DNA of 64,000 nucleotides from Aporrectodea caliginosa (Eukaryota > Annelida > Clitellata > Crassiclitellata > Lumbricidae). The notes under the pieces are model-generated. The model ran no database searches. It saw nothing but the letters and a program-made list of their open reading frames with translations, and had not been told where the DNA came from. The DNA lies in the NCBI GenBank assembly GCA_020284085.1, contig JACEVL010000289.1:453501-517500 (forward strand). Reading direction: 5' to 3'. Shown here in pieces: positions 51,240 to 62,300 of this stretch (position 1 is the first letter of the stretch; the number at the start of each line of letters is the position of its first letter). A program made the translations under genes and the position numbers.

Positions 51240-51778
51240 TGATGGAGAACAATAAATGTTCACTTGTGAGGACCTGCTTGTTGCCAGAACTCAACGATGC
51301 TTTAAGAACCTTAAATTTTAGCTTTAGAACAGACAAAGCGAACTTACACAATGGGAGAATCATAACTGTAAACTCCAGATTTCTAAAGAGCTACTTGATA
51401 GCTAAGCATAGGGCACTGGGAGTTTCACAAACGCTGCGTCAAGTCAGAGGGGTTGTCCAGAGATGCCGAATGAAAGGCAAGTTTGGTTGCCAGTGAGTGG
51501 GACCAGAGAGGGGTGGAGCAGCCAAGGCAGGTTCGTTGTCTCATTGAGGATTAGACAGTTTGGAAGACAGAGAACTGGATGGATTAGGGTAGGAATTCTT
51601 GAACGGGTGGGATTTCAGTTTGCAGTGGATAGCCTGTGGAGTGGTAAGTAGAGGGGCATGAGGCAGGCAAATGACAGTTGGTGAGCAGTGGTATTGGCGG
51701 CGAAACTGAAAATTTTCGGAAAATTTAGGCGGCAGATTGTTCCAGGGTCGAGGTGCAGAAAGGAAATCCTTCACCCTT
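51240..51778 (-). mobile_element. LINE ORF2 C-terminus with 3' tail
   Basis: The minus strand encodes 'VKDFLSAPRPWNNLPPKF' and 'LKSHPFKNSYPNPSS' (ORF2 C-terminus: A-P-R-x-W-N-x-L-P...L-K-x-x-x-F-K). The 3' tail contains 'tggacaacccctctgacttg'. The same tail is at 54967 on the plus strand. Confidence 0.65.
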
Positions 51779-51802
51779 ACTACTACACTGAGGGTAATTT
51801 TA

Positions 51803-52608
51803 CACTGTGTCCACGATAAAGTAGAACACTAGACTTTGTGAAATATCTTGGTCAATTGTAGTACTATAAGTACTAAATTTGGTGCACATGAACTTCAGTC
51901 TATTCTATCTATATTCTGCAAATTTTATTACAATTGATCCAACGGTTACGAGGATATGCCTTTATGAAATTGGGTGGTTCAGGAACCAAGTTACCGAACA
52001 GTAAAACGCATCGACAGATGCGTGCACGGCCGATCATCCTGACTCAGCACCAGTTCTTCGACAGCATTGATATTAAATTTTGTCTGCGTTCGTAACGCCC
52101 AATCTCGTGGTTTCCTTGCAACTGATCCGGTTGTGGCAATCTTTTTTAACACCTTGCTGACACCAGCTAGGGCCAATTTTTTATTGGAAATTCTGTAATG
52201 AGTCTCCTTGCGCCATACCCCTTCGTCTCTCTCAACTCCTTGATTAAAATCTTGTCCTCTGCGCTGAAAACCATTTCTTTACAACCAACTACTGTTATGT
52301 AAAACAGGCCTCGTAGTGTAACTGTTTCCGAAAATGACTCTTATAAACAACAGCCTATGTATGCCCTGCGTAGCCAGAAAAATGATGTGATTCTATGCGT
52401 TTTACTGTTTGGTAACTTGGTTCCTGAACCACCCAATTTCATAAGGGTATATCCTCGTAACCGTTGCATTAATTGTAATAAAATTTGCAGGATATAGATA
52501 GAATAGACTGAAGTTCATGTGCACCAAATTTAGTACTTATAGTAGGCTACTACAATTGACCAAGATATTTAACAAAGTCTAGTGTTCTACTTTATCGTGG
52601 ACACAGTG
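51803..52608. mobile_element. 806-bp Tc1/mariner-like element with long inverted repeats
   Basis: Terminal inverted repeats of about 210 bp (51803-52011 and 52396-52608), nearly identical, starting CACTGTGTCCACGATAAAG and flanked by TA on both sides. The central part keeps a minus-strand remnant (about 52176-52020) reading 'VSKVLKKIATTGSVARKPRD' and 'FNINAVEELVLSQDDRP'. This is the helix-turn-helix region of a mariner/Tc-type transposase. The catalytic domain is deleted, so the element is non-autonomous. Confidence 0.85.
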
Positions 52609-52610
52609 TA

Positions 52611-53404
52611 GATAGCAAAGGTTGGCCTAAAACTTCATACCTTTGACTGGGTTGGCTTAACGATCTAATCTTCATTATTCCTGTGGTGTAATTAGCAAAA
52701 ATATCTTTATGTCACACAAAAGGTGAAGAAAGTAAAAAAGCTGGGGGCCAACCCACAAAAGGGAATATCACTCCTAGACTGGAAAGTGTTCACAAAATTA
52801 CTTTTGGAAGATCCTGATTTTCTCGAATTTTAATGAAAACATTGTTTCCTTGTGTTCTGCATCAAAGTTGTCATTTTTTAAATTTGAGTGTGAATTTAGT
52901 CGTGCTTTGCGAAAAATGTCGCGTTTTTACTTTTTCTGAATATTTTTTATTTGCTGGTTTTCTTTCTGCATCCAAATTTTCGTCTGGTTTTCGAAGTTTG
53001 TGGTGATGTGCGGAAACTAAACTTTTTGTAGAATGTTATATATTCTAAGTACTTGTATTATTACATTCGCCCAGCTTACTGCAACATTAAGACATTTTGT
53101 TTGACGATTGTAACGTTGTGACTGTTTTATACATTTTTGTAAGACATTCGAGATATGCCTTTTTATCTGTTAAATATCAGGCGAACGTTTATTTTAAAAC
53201 ACGTTTGATATGGGTTTTTATTTGAGTGGATTTCTGTGAGACAGAAATATTTAAAACCGGTTTCAGTAAGAGTTGCATTAACGGCTTGTGTAGTTTACAA
53301 TATTAGATAAAATTGCCAAAAATCAACAGCGGGTAAATTAGTACGGAATTGGGTAAATGTGTAGTTTAGCGTCGTAAATTATTCGCCCATTGTAGCATTA
53401 TTAT
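52611..53404. other. no feature seen
   Basis: AT-rich, apparently single-copy. No coding motif on either strand. Confidence 0.4.
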
Positions 53405-53685
53405 TTGTCATCAATCCAACTTCTATTTTGGCGAGAATCCTTTTCATCGATCCAGCTTCCATTAGGCAAGAATTCGTTTCATCAGTCCAGCTTCTTCTAT
53501 TTAAGCAGGAATTATTTTTCATCAATACAACTTTTATTTAATTAAGAATTATTTTCAATCAGTTCAGCTTCTGTTTAAGATTATTTTCATCAGGCTCACT
53601 TCTATTTATCCTAAAATTATTTTAATCAATCCGACTTCTATTTAGCAAGAATTCGTTTCGTTAATCCAGCTTATTCTCGACTAAC
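53405..53685. repeat. degenerate 36-bp minisatellite
   Basis: About eight diverged copies of 'catcaatccagcttctattt' + 'agcaagaattatttt'. The same unit, better preserved, is found in the receptor gene's intron 2 at 61845-61990. Confidence 0.8.
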
Positions 53686-54639
53686 GCTGAAACCCATGCA
53701 ATGGCAGATAATTCACGACGCGAAACTGCACGTTTACCCGGAATTGTCTGGTAGTAAAATTCAGACCAGAGTGATTAACACTTTCGAGACAATAGACTCC
53801 GAAAACAGTTACAAAGTTTGTGCTGATTGATCCCATGTGGATGACGTATCGCGCGTCCATTTTCGCCGAATGTCTTGGCCCGCGGTTGACCGACGACCTA
53901 CATGTTGCCCTCGTCAGGGTCAAGTCGCATGTGGTGACCCTGCAGTGGAGCATTGTTTGATGTGCTGGAGTACTGCAATATACAAAAACCACACAGTCCA
54001 GTGTCACTAAGGACGATAGCGGCTTTCCGCTGCTAATTTTTAGTTTGTTAATGACGTCATCAATATACGAGCTCTGGTGACCTCATCAAAACTTGCGTTC
54101 AGCGGCCATTTTAATGTCGGGCGATAAATCCAATTTGTTGGGAAACTTAAGGGTACATGACAATGTATTTTCTATTTTAATGTTGGACATTTGAAATAGA
54201 TGTATGTTTATTGTACAAACTCCCCAAACTTACAGTCTGTGTATTTAGTTAATATCTAATTAACACGTACATGTATTGGTTTTCGATTATTTTTATTCAT
54301 CTATTACTTGCGTGTAGAAAATTTAATCCTTTTAATAGAAAATATAAATGCATTTGCATTAATATTCTTTCTTTTCATTATGTACGCACACTGCTTGGAG
54401 AAAGAAATACAAAAACAATAGTTGCACAGCGTGAAAGTGCGTAGTAACCGCTGTGAATGTCATTTGCAACCACGTGAAAATACACGTTATAAAGACACTT
54501 ATATAGCGCAGCGATAGATAGTCAGATCTAGCATGCATAGTAGTTACAGTTGTTACAGTTCAATATTTATTGGAAATGAATTTTCAGTTTAGTTTGTACA
54601 CGGGACATATATCATTGGTTACTTAATGTCTCCGGTCTC
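53686..54639. other. no feature seen
   Basis: A minus-strand frame of 108 codons at 53681-54007 has no recognised motif and no clear splice partners. Otherwise AT-rich single-copy DNA. Confidence 0.4.
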
Positions 54640-55120
54640 ACTCTTTCTCGACCCCCGGTCACTACTTATCTCAAGTTCTCCAACCGAGCCTTCTCCCACA
54701 CTGACACTGTACTACGTCTCTGGAAGGATATTCCCCAGAATTCCGCAAATATTCGGTTCCTCCACCATCACTGCCAAAAACACCCACTAACATCTGCCTG
54801 AGGCTCCTCAATCCATCACCCCTCGGTCTTTCCGCTCAATACTGAAGTCTCATCTCTTCAAGAACTCCTACCCCGACTCATCTGATCCTCCACCTTCCAT
54901 TCCTAAACGACACCAGCCTTAACAGCTACTCTGGCAACTGGACTCGGATGTTCTTCTGACTACCCGTTGGACAACCCCTCTGACTCGACGCAGCGCTCGT
55001 TACTAAGCTGGTGCCCTGCGCTTGACTTTCGAATGGCACTTTGGAAGCGTAGAGCTTACGACATGTACCTTCAACACGTGGTTCTTCAATTCCAAGACAT
55101 CATCTGGTGTCGAATGTCTC
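54640..55120 (+). mobile_element. LINE ORF2 C-terminus with 3' tail
   Basis: Plus-strand frames give 'LKFSNRAFSHTDTVL', 'LWKDIPQ' and 'FRSILKSHLFKNSYP'. The tail 'tggacaacccctctgactcg' ... 'ggcactttggaagcgtagag' is shared with 51240-51540. Frameshifted. Confidence 0.65.
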
Positions 55121-55245
55121 AACTGTGGTCTACAGCCAGGCACTTGTGTGAGTACAAATCCTACACCGAATGTCTGACTACAGGCCTCAGTCTATGTTTA
55201 ACTTTGCACGAACACACTATCTAGAATAACTCCATTACCACAGAT

Positions 55246-55280
55246 TAACAAAGTACCTTATGATCTATAAGAGATTAAAA
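55246..55280. repeat. single diverged unit of the 30-bp minisatellite
   Basis: 'aacaaagtaccttatgatct' + 'ataagagattaaaaaa' matches the unit of the array at 48899-49265, 6 kb away. Confidence 0.55.
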
Positions 55281-55313
55281 AATGTATAAAGAAAATAGTC
55301 TGTCTGAACTGTT

Positions 55314-55857
55314 CTAGGCGTTATTATAGAGGAGCAGCTGTATGGAGTCGGGTCCTGCGGCGCTGGCATGACGTCTTACCTTTCCCTTGTATCTGTAGTA
55401 AACAATTTCTGCGCATGCGATCAGACACGTCACGATGACGCCGACGATGACCAACACCAGAGGGCCCCAGAAATCGTTTGCGTCGATCCGTTTCGGACTT
55501 CCGGCGTACAACCGCGACCTCTCGTGCCTCACTCTCTCGGCGGCGGTGACGTTCCAGCACTGGCCGCGTTCGACGTACCACCGTCTTTCCAGCTCCTCCA
55601 ACGTTCCATCTTCCGTCAGTTCGAGCACGGCGCTGTTGAAGGCGTGGAGCAGCGGCGAGCCCTTCGGCAGAGCCAGGCCGTAGGAGCGCAGGCCGAAGTC
55701 GGCTCCGATCGTGACGAGGTCGCAGGGGCGCCGGTTCGTGTGTAGCTTGGCGACGAGGCTTTCAACGATCAGGGCGTACTTCTCAAAGCGGACCCGGCGT
55801 AAACCCTCCGTCAGGTTAGGCACAAGGCGAGTCCGACCGGCGTCAGTCTGCCAATGG
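55314..55857 (-). CDS. receptor exon 7 (S2, M4, C-tail)
   Basis: Residues 352-532: 'LTEGLRRVRFEKYALIVESL', 'SYGLALPKGSPL', 'LTEDGTLEELERRW', M4 'GPLVLVIVGVIVTCLIACAE'. I chose the acceptor ttgtag at 55858 over cttggcag nearby because only it keeps phase with exon 6. Confidence 0.95.
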
Positions 55858-57292
55858 CTACAACACCAGAGACATGTAATGTAAATCTCAGAAATATTTA
55901 TGCGCCATACAAAGTCTGCATCAGTTAGACCAGTTTACATTGGCGCTATATAAAAGCGTCAGGTCATTTGCTACGTATATCAGTAGTTTTCATGGTCTGC
56001 CAGACCCGTTGACCTTTCTGACCTTGGCTGACCTTTCTGGCACTGTGATTACCTTCGGCCAGAGACTGAGTGTAGTTTTCTGTGTAAGGGTGTTGTGACA
56101 CCTGCAGACTATATCCAGCGAGTTCTGCCTCTCTGTTTCTAGTTGCGTTCAGCTGCCTGTGGAGACCTAGCTGTTGGTCCATCGCTTCCGAACGGCAATG
56201 CGGACTTGTACATGTATCATGCAGTGGAGTTATTGGACCATCCTCCTGGTCTACCATTAAACTTACAAACTATTTTGTCACAGACTGCTGTAGGAACATT
56301 CTTGAGCCATCTTTACATCCATGCCATCTTCAGCTGTCGACGGGAATTCGTTGGTTGGTTCCTCGCGTGTGCGTGGTGACTCTTTCAGCTTTCAGCTGTT
56401 TTGCTAACTGATGTAATATATTCGTTCGTAATGGCATTATCATCATAAAGGCTAGCGCAGCGAGCGCCTCTGAGTAGATATCTTGAAGGGACGCTATATA
56501 AATGTTCTCCATTACATTTCATTGCATCTTACGACGCGCTTTTTTAGATCTGTTGCATTGCCATGTTAAGCGGCCATGTGAGGTTCTTGAAAGGCGCTTT
56601 ATAACTAGTTTGTTATGCATAACGAAGATGCTTATAACTTCGCCCTTCTCCTGTATCTGGTCTTGGATTGGCACCACCGCAAAAGGTATTGGCGGTATTA
56701 GCCAGCCCATTGGTGGTTTCCAATAGCTAGTTTAACGAAATCTTATGGTAACGTTAACGTCTATGAGAAAAATAATGACCACAGTTCTTGCTCATTTTGT
56801 TTAGAAATATCGCACTAGTCTCGTCGAACCAATTGGATGGGATAGGATCGAGAGTTCAAAGACATCGTTTGACAGCAAAGGCCGTTTACGTCGACAGAAA
56901 TCATTGTTAACAGTTCCTGTGGCTTAGATACAGAACCGCTCTTTTGCTTTCGCTTAGAGGGCGAATATCATTAAGTGTCTGACGGTGATTAGTAGTTTAC
57001 AAAAGGTTTAAAAAAATATTTTTGAACCATTCTCACCGTGACATTTGGCATAGGCCTGCTTATGGATGAACTCATTAAATTGGATTGGATTGGATCCACA
57101 GTTTAACGGCAGCTTATGACAACATAGGCCGTTGCCGCCGACAAAGATTATTTTTGGCATATTATTGCACCTCATTAAAGCGTTAACTTCTCCATATTTA
57201 TACTGTCAGTTAAATGCGCTTTAAAGGTGTCTTGTTATGTTTCTATATAGAGGAGAACTCGTCAACGATACGACGCTGAGCTGATTTGTCTA

Positions 57293-57350
<58 letters not shown>

Positions 57351-59356
57351 TCTTCTCTTTAAGAGGCGCTCTATAAAGAGATCAATATATTAATTTATAA
57401 TATAGGCGCTATGTATAACGTCTCTATGAAGAGTTGCTATATAAATCTCTGTCTCAGCAGACTGACCTTGATTTTAACCTGATTTCGGATTGGGTTTGGT
57501 GCGCCATCGGTTGATGCTTTGCACAGCGCTTTGTGAAGGCGCTATATCAATCCTTCATACTTATATATGTATATGTTATTACACCGGTGCAATAAGAGTA
57601 ACTAATTAATAATAAAAACAGTAATAGTACTTAAAAATTCCTTGTTTAACGACATCTTTTAGCTGTCAGAGTGACTGACATCGTTCAACCTGTCTCTCTT
57701 GGGGGGCGGGGCCCGTGGCGCATTGGATAACATCTGGCACACAGACCGAGAGGTACCGAGTTCGAGCCGTTAGGCGGATATGCTTTGCTGGCTGCTATTA
57801 GCGCTGCAGGCTGTCTGTTCTGTTAGTAGTTAAGATTTATGTCTTCTGTCATTTGTGTTCTTGTGAATTGTTTCAATTGCATAATTGTACACTGTAACCG
57901 GTTGCGGTTTGTCAACCGGATTGTTTGAATAAACGAAAATATTATTATCTCAATGCTAAATGGAAAGCGCGAATATCAAGGATGGATCTACAGCAAAATA
58001 ATTATCAAGGCAGGTGTATATATCGACTTATGTATAAATGCTGCAGCGCTTAAAACAGGTGTCGAAAAGAATAGCACTAATAGTTGTTTCAGTTTAACGA
58101 CACTAGATTTCGTTTATTATTAAGATACAAAGTTGACATACCGCAACTTGTTTACATGAGATAATGAAAGTAATGAAATTAAAAACTATAAGTTTATGCC
58201 TATAGTCAGGATTGAGAGTTAAAACTGTCTCTCTTGGGGGGCGGGGCCCCCAATAGGCACACTGTGTGATAACAAAGATCACTAGCGTTGCCCTTCTTCT
58301 TTATCCCGGCTTGGGACTGGCACTGACAGAGTTCGAACAGTGGCGGAGTTAATCACACTAATGATGTAGGCTATATGCTACTTACTGCCGTGAGTAATTT
58401 GGTACCCTGCGCTTGGCTATCGAGTTGCACTTTATAAGTTTTGAGCTTACGATACGATTGCTTCTAGATATGGGGTCGTCCATTAATTATGTCAACAAAA
58501 TAGAGGGAAGGGTTTGGAAAAGTTTGACAGTTGTTGACAGGGGGAGGGGGTTCGGTACAATTTGACGTCAACAAATATTTTTTAAATGAATCAACACAGA
58601 CCCTTCAAAATGGTAGCTAAAACATTAAGAAATGCTAACAATGTATACAGTGCTTATAATGTTTAATACTAAGCTTACTAAAAAGCTGGTAATAAACTAA
58701 ACTCATATTTTTGAAATTCGAGATTGTATTTCTTAGTGTAATTTTTTTAACAATGATTCTACATGAATTAAACCATTGTGTTTCTTTTTTGTAGGGAGGT
58801 GGGTTCTGGGATTGTTGACATAATTTTTTAGGTTGGTCCGTCAATGTTTGAAAGTTGTTGACAAGGGGAGGGGTCAAAAACTGCCTAAAATTTATTGACA
58901 TAATTAATGGACCATCCCTATGGCATTTAGAAGAGTACTCACTTTTTGAGAGCCTCGAATTCGTACCCTGCGGCTACATCCGTTACGTATCGATGCGTCT
59001 GACTGTCAACGATACATCCGACCTTGTAGTCGATCCTGGTGGTCAGCATATGAGCCAGATCCATGATGGGCGGCCTCTCCGTATTCGGGGTTGTCTCCGT
59101 GCTGTCCAGACTGTACCAGATGAGGGTGTTAACCACTCCAGCGACGTAGGTCGTCAGGAAGAGGGTGACGTATGCGAACCAGATGCAACCGAGGAACTTG
59201 GAGGCAACGGACCGAGGAGCTCGCTCAAAACCTATACAGAAGGACAAAAGGGTAGGCTACTGTTACTGCTGAAAAAGTCACGTCATTGGCTGTCGCAAAG
59301 GATCACTATAATAGTAGACGTGAGTATGTATGTGTGTGTGTGTGTCTCTGTCTCTG

Positions 59357-59391
<35 letters not shown>

Positions 59392-62300
59392 GTTTCTCTC
59401 TGTCGCTGTTTCTCTCTGTCGCTGTTTCTCTCTGTCTGTCTTTGTCTCTATCTCTCTCTGTCTGGATGTGTGTGTGTGTGTGTGCACGCGCGCGCGTGTG
59501 TGTGCTTGCGTGCGTGTGTGACTTCGACCTCGGTATTATTTTTATTTCGAGTGCGCATGCAGGAATCGTTTTAGAATACCATGTAATTACAAATAGACGA
59601 TAATTAATTAGTCTATACACGAATCAGGCTAAATTTCGCGTTCATCTTGGCTCGATCATTACTGCAAAGTACGAGTATCAGAATTTACCACCAGACGCCT
59701 ATGATCACCATAGAGATGGGTATGGGAAAAAGTCATTTGACTCACCTGTGGGAAAATCAACTGACCAGATTTTAACGATGTCGCCCTCCTCCTGTTATCC
59801 AGGCTTCGGACTGGCACTACCAGAGCATGGGCAGATAGAGATTAATTGGCCTTAAAAGAGGACGGCGCATATCTGCTGCTCTAGCTTTCTCTACGACATC
59901 ACACAGTTACACGTAATTCCAATAGAAGTATTATTGTTGTAGGTTTTGAACTCGTACCCTGCCACTGTAGGGTGGAGAAGACGAACCAGAAGGCACCTCC
60001 GACGTTGAACAGCTCCGAATGGGCCTTGTCAGCAAGACCGAGCTTGAAACGACATCCATATTCATGAGGGTTGTAAATATTCATGAGCCAGAGAATCACC
60101 CAGACCTGAAATATAAATGAATTGATCGGATGAGAAGTACGCAGACAGCGTACAGATTCAGGTAGTAGTTCACTTATTGTGCGCATCTATAAACATTACT
60201 CCTCAACATGACCTTCATACATGTATGTAGGCCTACGTACGTACGCACGCTTACGTATATATATGCATGCATGCATGCATATGTTTATGTACGTATTTAT
60301 ACATGCATGTATATCTATATGTTTGTAAATGTGTGTATGTATGTATTTATGTCTGTTACGCATAGATATAGGCCTACGTCTGTATGTATGTACTTGTAGG
60401 CCCTATGTACTTATACATGCATGTATTTATGTGTACTGTATGTGTATGTATGTATGTATGTATGTATGTATGTATGTATGTATGTATAAATGTATGTATG
60501 TATGTATTCCTGTGTATGCATATATATATGTACATGTAAGTACCATGTATGTATGTATGCTTGTATCTATGTATGAACTGTTTAACTATACATTTAATGT
60601 TTCTATTTAACTCTACACAGTGTCATTAAAACAGAATGCCTTTGAAGAGGCGCTATATAAAACAGAGCCTTAAGAGTCACTGAAATTCGTTCAGTTACAG
60701 CTACATTTACCACAGTCGACTTACGACTATCAAGAGGCCAAAGGTCGTTGCCCATAGCGACGGTTCCATCGGTTGCCAGGCCCGCAGCAGTATCCCCTGC
60801 GTGGAGACGGGTGAATCGTCGAACAGTGGAGATGATGCTGCTGGTGATGACCTCTGGACGATGATTGACATACCGAGGTTCTGGAACGGTCGAACGAAGT
60901 CGACCACCTGTTGGCGAGCCCAGGTTATGGTCATCGGAGCAGCCGCCAGATGGATGCCACTGTCTGGAGAATCCTAAGACAGATCAAAGATCACACAGCG
61001 GCGGATGACTGATTGACTGTGTAAGTGACTCAATCGTTCACTCAGTTCCAGAGTGATGGATCGAGTGACAGACTGATTGACTTGAGTGACTGACTGATTG
61101 ACTCTCCGACCGACCGACTACGCGACTGATTGACTGACTGACTGACTGACTGACTGACTGACTGATTGACTGACTGATTGACTGATTGACTGACTGACTG
61201 ACTGATTGACAGATTGACTGACTGATTGACTGACTGATGACTGACTGACAGACTGACTGACAGACTGACTGACTAAAAGACTGACTGACTGACTGACTGA
61301 CTAAAAGACTGACTGACTGGCTGGCTGGCTGACTGACTGACTGACTAAAAGACTGACTGACTGGCTGGCTGGCTGACTGACTGATTGAGTGACTGTCTGG
61401 AAAACTGACTGGCCCCAATGGACCGTCAGTGATCGCATTCCTCTGAATAAAAAGGACCTATATAATAATCGGACTCAATCGATGGTATGATACCTGATTC
61501 CGGATTAGTTCTCCAACGAGTCCGTTCCATGATTCGGTTGCGTTGTCGTAGGATCCGTAAAGCGGAGGATCAACGAGTTTGAAGCGGAAGTGGAAGTCGA
61601 GGCGACGAGAGAGGATGAGAAGGAGATCCGGAATGAATCCAACGAACCTCGGACCATCTGGACCTCGACTGACCAACCTCAGGTAAGGCTCCGTCTAAGA
61701 GATAACAGACTGGACTCAACAGTAGATTATATTGGATTAGATTGGATTGGATTGGAGTATTTTACAGGATTGGAATGGTTCTAGGGCAATTCGAAGCGGA
61801 CAATTGGCAGCCTGATAATTGGGAGCGGCTAATATCGAGCGGCCAAGAATTATTCTCATCAATCCAACTTCTATTTGAGCAAGAATTATTTTCATCAATC
61901 CAGCTTCTATTTAAGCAAGAATTATTCTCATCAATCCAGCTTCTATTTAAGCAAGAATTATTTTCATCAATCCAGCTTCTATTTAAGCAAAACATCGCTC
62001 TGACAAATCCTTTCCTGATTTATCCTCTTCCCCTTACTTCCCTCGCCGCTTCAATTCATCCACCGTAGCCGTCTGACTGTCTGCCTGCTTGACCCTTTGC
62101 GCCTTGACCTGGATCCAATTTTTACCACCACACCGCCTATCGATTTTGTTATGCTAGCTAGCTTAAGCGCCTGTGAAAAAGCTACTTCCCGCGACTTTGA
62201 TTATTTCGGGCGCTATATAAATCTCGAGATTACGATTACGATTTAGAGTAGCGCTTTATAAATGTGGAGTTTACGATTACGAGGCATTGTAGGCCTAATA

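Noticed and set aside
54967..55224. 85-codon plus-strand frame
   Set aside because: Lies in the 3' UTR and tail of a LINE fragment that recurs at 51240-51540.
58855..59574. 239-codon plus-strand frame
   Set aside because: It runs antisense through receptor exon 6 and then through a simple repeat; no motif of its own.
61038..61418. 126-codon Ser/Gln-rich frame
   Set aside because: Translation of the (GACT)n microsatellite within a receptor intron.
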